64,000 bases of DNA from CALUOB01 sp944322305 (GCA_963931605.1 OZ007031.1:1426001-1490000); one strand, 5' to 3'; positions 8,636 to 17,685 are shown, counted from the stretch's first letter. The notes: generated from the sequence alone by a model not told the origin. Numbers and translations: made by a program.

Positions 8636-9190
8636 CTAGGAATAAACCTCCGGTTTGAGCACGCCCACGTACGGCAGGTTGCGGTACTTCTCGGCAAAGT
8701 CGAGGCCGTAACCCACCACGAAGGCGTCGGGGCAGTGCGAGCCCACGTACTTGGGATTGATCGCCGCCTGCTTGCCCTCGATGTCCTTCCACAGGAACGT
8801 GGCGACCTCGATGGAAGCGGGATGGCGGGCAGACAGGTTCTTCATCAGGTACTTCAGCGTGAGGCCGCTATCGAGGATATCCTCGACGATAAGCACGTCG
8901 CGATCCTTGATGTCAACGTCGAGGTCCTTGATGATGCGCACGATGCCCGAGCTCTTGGCCTTGTCGCCATAGCTCGAGACAGCCATGAAGTCGATGGCCA
9001 GCGGCACGTCGATGGCGCGCATGAGGTCGCCCATGAACACCACGGCGCCGCGCAGCACGGCGATAAGCACCAGATCCTTGTCTTCACCAGCGTAATCCTC
9101 GGAGATCTGAGCGCCCATGCGCTGCACGATCTGGCGGATGTCCTCCTCGGAGAACAGGACGCGCTCGATGTCCTTGTCCATCGTGTCCAT
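8636..9190 (-). CDS. hpt: Hypoxanthine phosphoribosyltransferase
   Basis: This 184-residue purine salvage enzyme converts hypoxanthine/guanine plus PRPP to IMP/GMP. The PRPP-binding signature VLIVEDILDSGLT is at about residues 99-111 with the acidic pair E103-D104. The LRGAVVFMGDL loop and a C-terminal VVGYGLDFAEKYRNLPYVG are present. The ATG at 9190 has an AAAGG ribosome site. The order tilS-hpt-ftsH is conserved in many Gram-positive bacteria, which supports all three calls. Confidence 0.97.
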   Translation of the reverse strand: MDTMDKDIERVLFSEEDIRQIVQRMGAQISEDYAGEDKDLVLIAVLRGAVVFMGDLMRAIDVPLAIDFMAVSSYGDKAKSSGIVRIIKDLDVDIKDRDVLIVEDILDSGLTLKYLMKNLSARHPASIEVATFLWKDIEGKQAAINPKYVGSHCPDAFVVGYGLDFAEKYRNLPYVGVLKPEVYS

Positions 9191-9275
9191 ACGGCCCCTT
9201 TCCTGACGACCTGTCTTGAGGGCGGCGCTGGCGCGCGCCCCGCCGAAGCGCGAGCTTGCCCGCGCCCTTTTGCGA

Positions 9276-10865
9276 TTATCGCCCATCGCCCTCGGTTCTA
9301 TCCAGAGAGTTTAGGCGGGTAAGCTCTAATTTTACCAAGACGCGCGTGGTGGGCGTGCATTTGAAGCGCTCGTCCGGCCGAATACCCGCAACCCACACCA
9401 CCGAGCCGCCCGGCGCGGTGCGCACCACCGGCACGCGCGGGCGCTCGGCCACCGGGACGCGCTCGGCGCCCAGAAGGTCCGAGAGCTTCTTGGAGCGCCC
9501 CTGCATGCCGAGCGGGCAGATGACGTCGCCGGGCTGCGGGCCGTCCACCCACAGGCGCGCCGCGCGCGCCTCGGCCGGCAGGCCCGCGCCGCCCGAGGAG
9601 ATGCGCTCCAGGTCGCGCTCGGCAAAGCCCAGGGCCGCCGCGTCGGCAAAGGCGCGGTCGCGCCCCCATTCGCGCAGCTCTGAGCGCACGTAGGCCACCG
9701 GGTCGATCCCCGCCGCCAGGCGCACCAGGCTCCCCTCGAGAACCGCCCCGTCGGCAACCGCCACGCGCCCCGGCAGGGGAAGCCATGCCGCCACCGCCTC
9801 TTCGCGCGCCGGGGCGTCGCGCAGCGCGAGCGTCCCGAACTCCACACGGGCGTCCACCCCGCCGGGGAGGGTGACCGAGCCCTCTCCGGCCGCCACGCAG
9901 GCGAGAACCGCCTCAACGTGGCGCAGGTCGAGCCGGGTTCCCTGCGGCGAGACGCGCAGGACCGCCTGGCGCACCACGCGGCGCGCCAGCGCGATGTCGG
10001 CGGCGGCGAGGCGCGCGGCGTCCAGCACGAGCACGCCGGCCCCGTCGCGGCGCGTGAGCGCGCGCAGGGCCGTCTGGGCCAGCCCGCTCATGAAGGCGTC
10101 CTCGTCGCCCAGGATGTCGCAGGCGGCGCTCACGGTGCGCTCGACATGCGCGTTGCGCTCGGCCGCGAGCGGCACGATGCGGTTGCGCACGAAGTTACGC
10201 AGGTACGAGGTGTCCTGGTTGCTCTCGTCCTCGCGCCAGGGCTGACCGCGCACGAGCAGGTAGCGGCAGAGCTCGGCGTGCGTGGCGTCAAGAAGCGGGC
10301 GCACGATGGCGCCGCGGCGCCGCGGGATGCTCGAGAGGCCCGCCGCGCCCGCGCCCTTGATGGCGTTCATGAAGAAGGTCTCGGCGCGGTCGGAGGCGGT
10401 GTGCGCCGTGGCGATGCGCCCGTCGCGGCGCGGCACCTTGAACGCGCGGCAGAGCTCGGCCAGGTAGCGCGCGGCAAAGCGGTAGCGCTCCTCGCGCGCG
10501 GCAGCCTCCAGGTTGCGCTCGGCGCGCGGCGCCTCCGGGTCGAAGTGCTCAACGCGCACCGCCACCCCGTAGGCCGCGCAGAGCTCGCGCACAAAGGCCT
10601 CGTCGGCGTCGGAGTCGGCGCCGCGCAGGTGGTGGTTCACGTGCAGCACGTGCAGGCGCTCGCGGGCAACGCGCGCCTCGCCGCGGCCGTCGTCCAAGTT
10701 GAGGGTGCCGGTGCAAGCGCGCACGAGAAGCGCCGTTGAGTCGGCGCCGCCCGAGACCATGAGGACCACTGGCGCGCGCAGGGCCTCGGCAGACGCGTGC
10801 GCCTGCGCTGAGCCTGCGTGCGCGCGCCCGAACTGGCGCTGGTAGCGACGGGAAACGGTTGTCAT
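9276..10865 (-). CDS. tilS: tRNA(Ile)-lysidine synthase
   Basis: TilS converts the wobble cytidine of tRNA-Ile(CAU) to lysidine, needed for AUA decoding. The 529-residue protein has the PP-loop SGGADS at residues 38-43, VNHHLRGADSDADEAFV, and the family motifs TAHTASDRAETFFM and RPLLDATHAEL. The C-terminal substrate-binding region follows. The start at 10865 has GAGGAGG four bases upstream. It lies between a WalJ-like hydrolase and hpt, all on one strand. Confidence 0.95.
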   Translation of the reverse strand: MTTVSRRYQRQFGRAHAGSAQAHASAEALRAPVVLMVSGGADSTALLVRACTGTLNLDDGRGEARVARERLHVLHVNHHLRGADSDADEAFVRELCAAYGVAVRVEHFDPEAPRAERNLEAAAREERYRFAARYLAELCRAFKVPRRDGRIATAHTASDRAETFFMNAIKGAGAAGLSSIPRRRGAIVRPLLDATHAELCRYLLVRGQPWREDESNQDTSYLRNFVRNRIVPLAAERNAHVERTVSAACDILGDEDAFMSGLAQTALRALTRRDGAGVLVLDAARLAAADIALARRVVRQAVLRVSPQGTRLDLRHVEAVLACVAAGEGSVTLPGGVDARVEFGTLALRDAPAREEAVAAWLPLPGRVAVADGAVLEGSLVRLAAGIDPVAYVRSELREWGRDRAFADAAALGFAERDLERISSGGAGLPAEARAARLWVDGPQPGDVICPLGMQGRSKKLSDLLGAERVPVAERPRVPVVRTAPGGSVVWVAGIRPDERFKCTPTTRVLVKLELTRLNSLDRTEGDGR

Positions 10866-10907
10866 CGTGCCTCCTCACGTAGTCATGCCGAGCCGCAGGA
10901 CAACCCC

Positions 10908-11729
10908 CTACCGCACGGTGATCGGGCGGTTTTGGCCAGCGGCGCGGATGCGCAGCTCACCGCCGGCGCCGCGAGAGGCGCGCGTGGCGCTGCTGCCGAG
11001 CTCGTTGTCCAGCTCCGCGCCGAGCGCTGCGGCGAGCGTGCGCACTGCGATGCTCGGGCGGTTGTTGTCCTGCGAGAGGTGCATGGCCACCAGCTGCTCG
11101 GTGCGGTCGGTCACCAGCTCGCGGGCGGCCTCGGCGGCCTGGTCGTTGGAAAGGTGTCCCTGCTCGGAGAGGATGCGCGCCTTGACCATGGCCGGGTAGT
11201 CGCCGGTTTTCAGCATCGCCACGTCGTGGTTGCTCTCGAGCGCGAGGATGCGCGCGTCGGCCAGCGCCGCGCGGGCGCCCGGGGTCACCACGCCGCTGTC
11301 GGTGGCAAAGCTCACCGCGTCGCCCCGGCACTCGAAGCGGAACCCCACCGGGTTCACCACGTCGTGCGACGTAGAGAACGTGGTGACGCGGATGCCCGCC
11401 ACCGTGAGCTCGTCGCCGGGAGCGAACGTCTCAAACGCAATGCCCTCCAAGCTGCGGCGCGCCGCGGGCGTGCCCTCGCTCGCAAACAGCGGGCCGGCAA
11501 AGCGCCGGCTCCACACGCCCACGCCGCTCACGTGGTCGGTGTGCTCGTGCGTGAGGATCAGCGCCTTGACGCGGTCCTCGTCTATGCCCAGCTCGCGCAT
11601 GCGGCGCAGAGCCTCGCGGCGGGAGAACCCGTCGTCTATCATCACGAGCCCCTGCGGGCCCTCAACGAGCGCGCAGTTGCCCTTGGAGCCGCTGCCCAAG
11701 ATGTGCAGCGCCAACACGTGCCGCGCCAC
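10908..11729 (-). CDS. MBL-fold hydrolase, YycJ/WalJ-like
   Basis: This is a 273-residue metallo-beta-lactamase-fold protein. The YycJ/WalJ signature LHILGSGSKGN is at the N-terminus, the metal motif THEHTDH follows, and later TSHDVVNPVGF and FATDSG. Family members are implicated in DNA repair/recombination and cell-wall stress control; the exact reaction is unknown. I choose the GTG at 11729 because AAGGAGG lies five bases upstream and the protein then begins like its family. The longer in-frame extension is Ala/Arg-rich and unsupported. It is probably the first gene of the tilS-hpt-ftsH cluster. Confidence 0.88.
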   Translation of the reverse strand: MARHVLALHILGSGSKGNCALVEGPQGLVMIDDGFSRREALRRMRELGIDEDRVKALILTHEHTDHVSGVGVWSRRFAGPLFASEGTPAARRSLEGIAFETFAPGDELTVAGIRVTTFSTSHDVVNPVGFRFECRGDAVSFATDSGVVTPGARAALADARILALESNHDVAMLKTGDYPAMVKARILSEQGHLSNDQAAEAARELVTDRTEQLVAMHLSQDNNRPSIAVRTLAAALGAELDNELGSSATRASRGAGGELRIRAAGQNRPITVR

Positions 11730-11927
11730 GGCGCCTCCTTCTCCTCGCGTTGCGGCCGCTCTTCTCGCCCGCGGCGGCAGCGCAAGGCCGCCGGCCCTTC
11801 TCGCCCGGCGCGCCTGCGCCCACCCGGCAGCCGCGGCCGCGCTTGTCGCCTGCCTACCACGATGCGCAGCATACCATCCCGTGCGGACACGGCTTTGCGC
11901 ACCGCCGCGCACGCGCCGCCGCAGCGC

Positions 11928-14342
11928 CTACGCCAGGCCCAGCGCCGTGCCGATGAGCCGCACGGCCAGCGCCGCGACCCACGCCACGCCGCACTGCATG
12001 AGCACCACGTAGACGGCGTAGCGCGCGCCGAGCTCGTTTTTAACCGCCGAGACCGCTGCCACGCAGGGCGTGTACAGCAACGTGAACGTGAGGAAGCCAA
12101 ACGCCGCGAGCGGCGTGAACAGGGTCGTGAGCGCCGCTGTGGAGCCGCCCATGAGCACCGTGAGCGTGGCCACCACGTTCTCTTTGGCGCCGAAGCCCGC
12201 CACGAGCGCCGCGGCGGCGATCCAGCTGCCGAAGCCCAAAGGCGCGAGAACCGGCGCGATGAGAGTGCCCAGCGCGGCCAGCATGCTCTGGGTCTGGTCG
12301 TCCACCACGTTGAAGCGGATGTCGAAGGTCTGCAGGAACCAGATGATCACGCTCGCCACGAAGATGATGGTGAACGCCTTGGTGGCGAAACCCTTGGCCT
12401 TGTCCCACGCCAGGCGCGCGGTGGTCTTGACGCTGGGCAGGCGGTAGTTGGGCAGCTCCATCACAAACGGCACCGGGTCGCCCTTGAACGCGGTGTGCTT
12501 GAGCACCAGCGCCACGAGCACGCCCACGACCATGCCCATGAGGTACATGGCCACCATCACCAGCGGCGCGCTGTTGGGGAAGAACGCCGCCGCGAACAGC
12601 GCGTACACCGGCAGCTTGGCCGAGCAGCTCATGAACGGCGTGAGCATCACCGTCATCTTGCGGTCGTGCTCGGAGGGCAGGGTGCGCGTGGCCATGATGG
12701 CCGGCACGCTGCAGCCGAAGCCGATGAGCATGGGCACGAAGCTGCGGCCCGAAAGGCCCAGCTTGCGCAGGATCTTGTCCATCACGAAGGCCACGCGCGC
12801 CATGTAGCCCGAGTCCTCGAGCACGGAGAGCAGCGTGAAGAGCACCACGATGATGGGCAGGAACGACAGCACGCTGCCCACGCCGGCGAACACGCCGTCG
12901 ATCACCAGCGAGTGCACCACCGGGTTCACCCCGAACGCCGTAAGCCCCGCGTCAACCTGCGCGGTCACCCACGCGATGCCCAGCTCGAGCAGGTCGGAGA
13001 GGCGCTGGCCCACCACGTCGAAGGTCAGCCAGAACACCAGCACCATGATGAGGATGAACACCGGGATGGCCGTGTACTTGCCGGTGAGGACGCGGTCGGC
13101 CGCCACGGAGCGCAGGTGCTCGCGGCTCTCGCGCGGCTTCACCACGCAGGCGTTGCACACGCCCTCGATAAACGAGAAGCGCATGTCAGCCAGCGCGGCC
13201 ATGCGGTCGGTGCCGGCCTCCTCCTCCATCTGGGAGATGATGTGCTCCACGGCGTCGAGCTCGTTTTGGTCGAGCGCCAGCGCCTCGATGACCAGCTGGT
13301 CGCCCTCGATGAGCTTGGTGGCGGCGAAGCGCACGGGGATGTGCGCGGTCGCGGCGTGGTCGTCGATCAGGTGGCAGATACCGTGGATGCAGCGGTGGAG
13401 CGCGCCGCCGTCGGGGCCGTCCGCCGCGCAGAAGTCGAGGCGGCCGGGGTGCTCGCGGTAGCGCGCCACGTGCAGCGCGTGCTCGGTGAGCTCGCCGATG
13501 CCCTCGTTCTTCGCCGCCGAGATGGGCACCACCGGGATGCCGAGCGCCGTCTCGAGCGCGTTGACGTCGACCGTGCCGCCGTTGGCGGTGACCTCGTCCA
13601 TCATGTTGAGGGCGAGCACCATCGGCCGGTCGAGCTCCATGAGCTGGAGCGTGAGGTAGAGGTTGCGCTCGATGTTGGTGGCGTCCACGATGTCGATGAT
13701 CGCGCTGGGGTTCTCCTCGAGGATGAACTGGCGGCTCACCACCTCCTCGCTCGTGTAGGGGGAAAGCGAGTAGATGCCCGGCAGGTCGGTGATCGTGGCG
13801 TTGGGGTGGCCCTTGATCTGGCCGTCCTTGCGATCCACCGTGACGCCGGGAAAGTTGCCCACGTGCTGGTTTGAGCCGGTGAGCTGGTTGAACAGCGTGG
13901 TCTTGCCGCAGTTCTGGTTGCCGGCCAGCGCAAAGTGCAGCGGCGCGGACTCCGGCAGCGGCGCGGCGCCCTCGCGGCGCGGGCGCGCGGGACCCTCGCC
14001 CAGCGCCGGGTGCGCCACCCTGCTGGCCGGCGGGTTCTTGCGCGGGTTGTTGTGCGCGTCGTGGATGTTCACGAGCGTGATGCGCTCCGCGTCGGCCTTG
14101 CGGAGCGTGAGCTCGTAGCCGCGCAGGCGGATCTCCAGCGGGTCGCCCATGGGGGCGTACTTCATCATGGTGACCTCGGTGCCAGGGGTGAGGCCCATGT
14201 CGAAGATGTGCTGGCGCAGCACCGCGTCATCGGTGTCGACGGAGGCGATGACGGCGTCCTTGCCGATGGGCAGGGTGTCCAGCGTATCGGCGTGCAGCGC
14301 GGTCGGCTCCGAGCCGGCGCGCGCGGTTCTCTGTTGTTTCAT
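11928..14342 (-). CDS. feoB: Ferrous iron transporter, FeoA-FeoB fusion
   Basis: This 804-residue Fe(II) importer joins two normally separate proteins. Residues about 22-92 form a FeoA (SH3-like) domain (LRQHIFDMGLTPGTEVTMMKYAPMGDP). A Pro/Ala-rich linker follows. The FeoB G domain comes next, with G1 GNQNCGKT (about 141-148), the switch region GNFPGVTVDRKDG, DLPGIYSLSPYT and the G4 region LNMMDEV. The membrane part contains two Gate-type repeats and multiple helices. The ATG at 14342 has TTGGAG seven bases upstream. It stands alone between larger gaps; no FeoC is seen. Confidence 0.95.
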   Translation of the reverse strand: MKQQRTARAGSEPTALHADTLDTLPIGKDAVIASVDTDDAVLRQHIFDMGLTPGTEVTMMKYAPMGDPLEIRLRGYELTLRKADAERITLVNIHDAHNNPRKNPPASRVAHPALGEGPARPRREGAAPLPESAPLHFALAGNQNCGKTTLFNQLTGSNQHVGNFPGVTVDRKDGQIKGHPNATITDLPGIYSLSPYTSEEVVSRQFILEENPSAIIDIVDATNIERNLYLTLQLMELDRPMVLALNMMDEVTANGGTVDVNALETALGIPVVPISAAKNEGIGELTEHALHVARYREHPGRLDFCAADGPDGGALHRCIHGICHLIDDHAATAHIPVRFAATKLIEGDQLVIEALALDQNELDAVEHIISQMEEEAGTDRMAALADMRFSFIEGVCNACVVKPRESREHLRSVAADRVLTGKYTAIPVFILIMVLVFWLTFDVVGQRLSDLLELGIAWVTAQVDAGLTAFGVNPVVHSLVIDGVFAGVGSVLSFLPIIVVLFTLLSVLEDSGYMARVAFVMDKILRKLGLSGRSFVPMLIGFGCSVPAIMATRTLPSEHDRKMTVMLTPFMSCSAKLPVYALFAAAFFPNSAPLVMVAMYLMGMVVGVLVALVLKHTAFKGDPVPFVMELPNYRLPSVKTTARLAWDKAKGFATKAFTIIFVASVIIWFLQTFDIRFNVVDDQTQSMLAALGTLIAPVLAPLGFGSWIAAAALVAGFGAKENVVATLTVLMGGSTAALTTLFTPLAAFGFLTFTLLYTPCVAAVSAVKNELGARYAVYVVLMQCGVAWVAALAVRLIGTALGLA

Positions 14343-14480
14343 GCGAATCTCCAACGGTTGGTTTCCGTAGGCGATTCTAAACGCGCCGGGCAGGGTCGCA
14401 TAGGGGCGCGCGCCAACTTGGGGTGATTTTTTACGCGTTATACACGACTAACTTTCAGGCGGGCGCAAAACAGGCGAGCC

Positions 14481-14498
14481 GGGGGCGGGACCGCCCCC
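14481..14498 (-). terminator. Possible terminator-like hairpin between iscS-like gene and feoB
   Basis: GGGGGCGG and CCGCCCCC pair perfectly across a two-base loop in the 248-bp gap downstream of the cysteine desulfurase. A short T-rich stretch (TGTTTTG) lies further along on the minus strand. The hairpin is clear; its function is a guess. Confidence 0.35.
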
Positions 14499-14590
14499 CA
14501 ACGGCAGGCGGTCAGCGCGGGCCGGAGCATCCCTGTCCCCAACGGCGCCCTGCGGCAGGTGCGTGCGCCGAGCCCCCAACCGGCGCGCTC

Positions 14591-15946
14591 CTAAACCATG
14601 GCGCTCAGGCTGCGGGCGCGGCGCAGGGCCTCCACCGTGCGCTGGATGAGCAGGTCAACCTCCGCCTCCGTCACCGTGTCGGCGAGCGAGAGACGCAGCG
14701 TCCCGTGCAGCGTGTTGGCGGGCGCGCCGATGGCAGCCACCACGTGCGAGGGGTCGGTCGAGCCGGTTGAGCAGGCCGAGCCCGTGGCGGCGGCCACGCC
14801 CAGCTGGTCGAGAATCACCACGGCGAGCTCACCGTCGATGTTCTCGCAGGCAAACGAGGCGATGCTGGGCAGGCGCCGCACCGCGTCGCCCGTGGGGTGG
14901 ATGCCCGGCAGCGCGGCGCACACCGCGTCCACCAGCTTGTTGCGCAGGCCGGCGACGCGCCGCTGGTTGGCCTCCAGCCCTTCGAGTTGCTCTTCCAGCG
15001 CGGCGACCATGCCCACCGCGCCGGCTAGGTTCTCGGTGCCGGCGCGCAGGCCCATCTCCTGGGCGCCGCCGCGGATAAACGCCGGGATGTTGAAGCCGCG
15101 GCGCAGGTACAGCGCGCCGACGCCTCGCGGCCCGTGGAACTTGTGGGCCGAAAGCGACAGCGCGTCCACTCCGAGCGCGCCCACGCTCACGGGAATGTGG
15201 CCCACCGCCTGCACGGCGTCCGTGTGAAAGGGGGCGCCGTGGGCGTGCGCCGCGCGCGCAAGGGCCGCAACGTCCTCGATCGTGCCGATCTCGTTGTTGG
15301 CGAGCATGACCGACACGAGGGCAACGCGGCCGTCCTGCCCGGCAAGCGCGTCTTCGAGCGCCCCGGTGCCCACTTGCGCCGCGGCGTCCACCGGCAGATA
15401 GGTTACCTGGGCCCCTTCGGCGGCCAGCGCCTCACAGGTGTGCAGAACGGCATGGTGCTCGATGGCGCTGGTGACCACGAGCGGCATAGAGGCGCGGGGG
15501 CCGCCAGCGGTGCCGGCGGCCGCACAGCGCCCGTAACTGGGGTTCTTCTTATCCGAAGCGGCCGAGCAAGCAGCAGCGGCCCCGGCGGTGGCGCGGTTGG
15601 CGGGTGCAGCGCCGGCGCGCTCCCGCTCCGCGCGCCAGCGGGCCACCGCGCCGCGCAGCACCCAGTTGTCGGACTCGGTGCCGCCGCTGGTGAAGAAGAT
15701 CTCGGTGGGGTCGTCGGCGCCTAGGAGCTCCGCCATGCGCGCGCGAGCGTCGGCCAGGGCCCGGGCGGCCTCGCGCGCCACACGGTGGATGCCGCTCGGG
15801 TTGCCGAAGCGGCTGGTGAGGTACGGCGTCATGGCCTCCAGCGCGCGGGGGGAAAGCGGTGTGGTGGCGGCGTTGTCCGCATATATATAGGTGTCAGGCG
15901 CGGCGGACGCAGCCGATGCGGCGTCAGATGTGGAAGGCATGCCCAT
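14591..15946 (-). CDS. Cysteine desulfurase (NifS/IscS family) with low-complexity insert
   Basis: This PLP enzyme moves sulfur from cysteine for Fe-S clusters and thiolated tRNA. It has ADNAATTPLSPRA near the N-terminus, GGTESDN, EHHAVL, the PLP lysine in SAHKFHGPRG (about K269) and the active cysteine in GSACSTGS (about C392). At 451 residues it is 50-70 longer than usual. The extra length is an Ala/Gly-rich insert at about residues 105-150 containing DKKNPSYG, a motif shared with an insert in RecQ. The start at 15946 has GAGG close upstream. The gene is monocistronic, with no IscU-type scaffold adjacent. Confidence 0.93.
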   Translation of the reverse strand: MGMPSTSDAASAASAAPDTYIYADNAATTPLSPRALEAMTPYLTSRFGNPSGIHRVAREAARALADARARMAELLGADDPTEIFFTSGGTESDNWVLRGAVARWRAERERAGAAPANRATAGAAAACSAASDKKNPSYGRCAAAGTAGGPRASMPLVVTSAIEHHAVLHTCEALAAEGAQVTYLPVDAAAQVGTGALEDALAGQDGRVALVSVMLANNEIGTIEDVAALARAAHAHGAPFHTDAVQAVGHIPVSVGALGVDALSLSAHKFHGPRGVGALYLRRGFNIPAFIRGGAQEMGLRAGTENLAGAVGMVAALEEQLEGLEANQRRVAGLRNKLVDAVCAALPGIHPTGDAVRRLPSIASFACENIDGELAVVILDQLGVAAATGSACSTGSTDPSHVVAAIGAPANTLHGTLRLSLADTVTEAEVDLLIQRTVEALRRARSLSAMV

Positions 15947-16051
15947 GGATCCTCGATTCTGCGTGCGAAGCGGAGTGATGTTTTACGAAACAGCGTTACA
16001 AAGCACCCCGCCCCGCGGTACGTATGCCCAGCATTGTACGCCGGCGTGCAT

Positions 16052-16173
16052 TAAACCTGTTGTTTGAGCGGGCTATGCAAAGTAGCGGCGTTTGGTGCGA
16101 CAACGTTTCCGCAGGTCAAAAAATTGCCACGGTCATTGTATACATAACAGGTAGCCAGAAAACAACAGGTTTA
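16052..16173. promoter_or_regulatory. Paired 14-bp inverted operator upstream of the cysteine desulfurase
   Basis: TAAACCTGTTGTTT (16052-16065) and its perfect complement (16160-16173) are 94 bp apart. On the minus strand, TACAAT at about 16033-16038 resembles a -10 box, and the proximal site would overlap its -35 region. This arrangement would suit a repressor that loops DNA in front of the desulfurase gene. The rest of the 393-bp gap (15947-16339) shows no gene I can support. Confidence 0.45.
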
Positions 16174-16339
16174 GTGAAAAGGGCTCAAAACAGCTCCGGT
16201 TTTGCGGGGAGGGTTAGCCTGATGCGGCAAGTGTCATACGACATGTGCGCGCGACGCACGTCCGGCGCTCGGCCGCCTCTTGCAGCGTCAACCGCACAAC
16301 CCACGTGTGAGACGAACTCCCGGCGGAGCGGGGTTCTCG

Positions 16340-16969
16340 TTAGCGCAGAAACAGGAACCAGGCAACCGCCAATACAACCGCCAGGGCAACGACCAGCGGG
16401 ACAAAGCGCGTCCACGGCTTGCGGCGGCCGCGGCCGGCAAAGATCGTCTTGCCCGGCTTGGGAGTTTCGAGGTAGCGGCTGTAGTTGATGGCAGCCGCGC
16501 CCTCGGGCTTTGCGTCGGGCATGTAGCTCGGGTCGCTCGTGGCAACGCCCATGTGCTTGTGGGCCGCCCCGCTGCGCGGCGGCGCGGCGTTGCCGGCGCG
16601 GGCAGCGCTGCGGGACGCCCCCGGCACCCGCGCGTCGGACCGCGCGCCCGCACGCGAACCGGAACCCGAGTATGCCGCGCGCGCAGCCGCCGCCTGCCCT
16701 GTGGCGCTCGCAGGCGCCGGCGTCCCGGAAGCTGCCGCACGCGCGCCCCTGCCGCCGCGACGGGCGCGCCGGTCTTCCAGCGTCTCGTAGCGGTCGAGCG
16801 TCACGTAATCGGGCTCAACGTCATCGATGGGCTCCTGCGTGATGTGGCGCACCTGGCGACGATATGGCTGATAGGGTGTCCGTGCTGCGGAAACAGGTTG
16901 AGCACCGTCCGCAGGAGCTGCATCCGCTCCGCTGCGCTGGGGTGTGCCCTGTGCGAGATCTTCGTCCAT
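16340..16969 (-). CDS. Hypothetical protein with single C-terminal membrane anchor
   Basis: This is a 209-residue protein. It has an acidic N-terminus, a conserved-looking ITQEPIDDVEPDYVTLDRYETLEDR segment (in parts), a long Ala/Arg/Gly-rich linker, and a C-terminal helix (FVPLVVALAVVLAVAWFLF) ending in R. The topology suggests a tail-anchored cytoplasmic protein. The ATG at 16969 is the most sensible start, but its ribosome site is weak; an upstream in-frame ATG would add 13 residues. It is divergent from hsp20. No family recognised. Confidence 0.6.
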   Translation of the reverse strand: MDEDLAQGTPQRSGADAAPADGAQPVSAARTPYQPYRRQVRHITQEPIDDVEPDYVTLDRYETLEDRRARRGGRGARAAASGTPAPASATGQAAAARAAYSGSGSRAGARSDARVPGASRSAARAGNAAPPRSGAAHKHMGVATSDPSYMPDAKPEGAAAINYSRYLETPKPGKTIFAGRGRRKPWTRFVPLVVALAVVLAVAWFLFLR

Positions 16970-17050
16970 ACCGACGCGCTTTCTCAAGAAACCATGCTTG
17001 CCCCTCATTGTAGGTACGCACCTGCGCGAAACCCGTTGCGCCCTCCGTCC

Positions 17051-17077
17051 TTGTCCGGAATTACACAACCCTATAAT
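17051..17077 (+). promoter_or_regulatory. Candidate hsp20 promoter
   Basis: TTGTCC (17051-17056) and TATAAT (17072-17077) resemble -35 and -10 boxes, with a short 15-bp spacer. They point towards hsp20 and lie just upstream of the inverted repeat at 17093-17115. Confidence 0.4.
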
Positions 17078-17092
17078 CTACTTAAGCCATAA

Positions 17093-17115
17093 ATCTAAGT
17101 CGTATACACTTAGAT
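17093..17115. promoter_or_regulatory. HAIR-like operator (ATCTAAGT-N7-ACTTAGAT)
   Basis: This is a perfect 8-bp inverted repeat with a 7-bp spacer, about 150 bp before the hsp20 start and just past the likely transcription start. The geometry (AGT-N7-ACT core) matches the HspR-associated inverted repeat (CTTGAGT-N7-ACTCAAG) of actinobacterial heat-shock genes, though the outer bases differ. HspR repression of hsp20 is inferred. Confidence 0.6.
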
Positions 17116-17262
17116 GTGATGAGTCTGTGACGCTCAAAAAACCTTCCGTTGCATGAATAGGATCCCTCCCTGCGGGCATAACTAGAAGCGATCAGAAAGA
17201 ACGTCCCGCGCAGCGAAGGCAAACGGCATTCGGCGCGGGGCATCGCAAAGGAGTGAGACATC

Positions 17263-17685
17263 ATGAGCAGCATGGTTCCTTATCGTTTTGGCATCCGTCC
17301 TATGAGCAGCTGGTTCGACGCCTTCGACGACCTGGCCAACATCGCCAACACCGCGGTTTCCGGCGCCGCCTTCCCGATGGACGTGGAGGACACCGGTGAC
17401 GCGTACGTGGTCAAGGCTTACCTGGCCGGCGTCAGCCGCGATGAGATCGACGTTGAGCTCAACGAGGGCCGCCTCTCCATTGCCGTCAACGTTGAGGACA
17501 AGGAAGAGGACAAGGACAAGAACTACCTGGCCAAGGAGTTCACGAGCTACAGCGCGACCCGCGGCGTGTATCTGAAGGACGCGGCAACCGACGGCCTCAC
17601 CGCCAAGCTCGCCGACGGCATCCTGACCATCAACGTCCCGAAGTTCGTTGAGAAGAAGAACGTCACCAAGATCGCCATCGACTAG
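17263..17685 (+). CDS. hsp20: Hsp20/alpha-crystallin small heat-shock protein
   Basis: This 140-residue ATP-independent chaperone binds unfolding proteins in the cytoplasm. The alpha-crystallin domain spans about residues 35-130 (DVEDTGDAYVVKAYLAGVSRDEIDVEL ... LADGILTINVPK). The ILTINVP-type sheet and acidic loop are typical; the C-terminal IxI tail is short (KIAID). The ATG has AAAGGAG ten bases upstream. It is a single gene, probably heat-induced through the HAIR-like operator, and is followed by a terminator. Confidence 0.95.
   Translation: MSSMVPYRFGIRPMSSWFDAFDDLANIANTAVSGAAFPMDVEDTGDAYVVKAYLAGVSRDEIDVELNEGRLSIAVNVEDKEEDKDKNYLAKEFTSYSATRGVYLKDAATDGLTAKLADGILTINVPKFVEKKNVTKIAID

Noticed and set aside
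10818..13874. A 1018-residue plus-strand reading frame
   Set aside because: It is antisense to tilS, the WalJ-like gene and feoB, which have clear motifs. It is rich in His/Arg/Val as expected for a high-GC shadow frame and lacks a ribosome site.
16024..16488. A plus-strand gene upstream of the 16340 gene
   Set aside because: No ribosome site; it overlaps the inverted operator and the end of a better-supported minus-strand gene.
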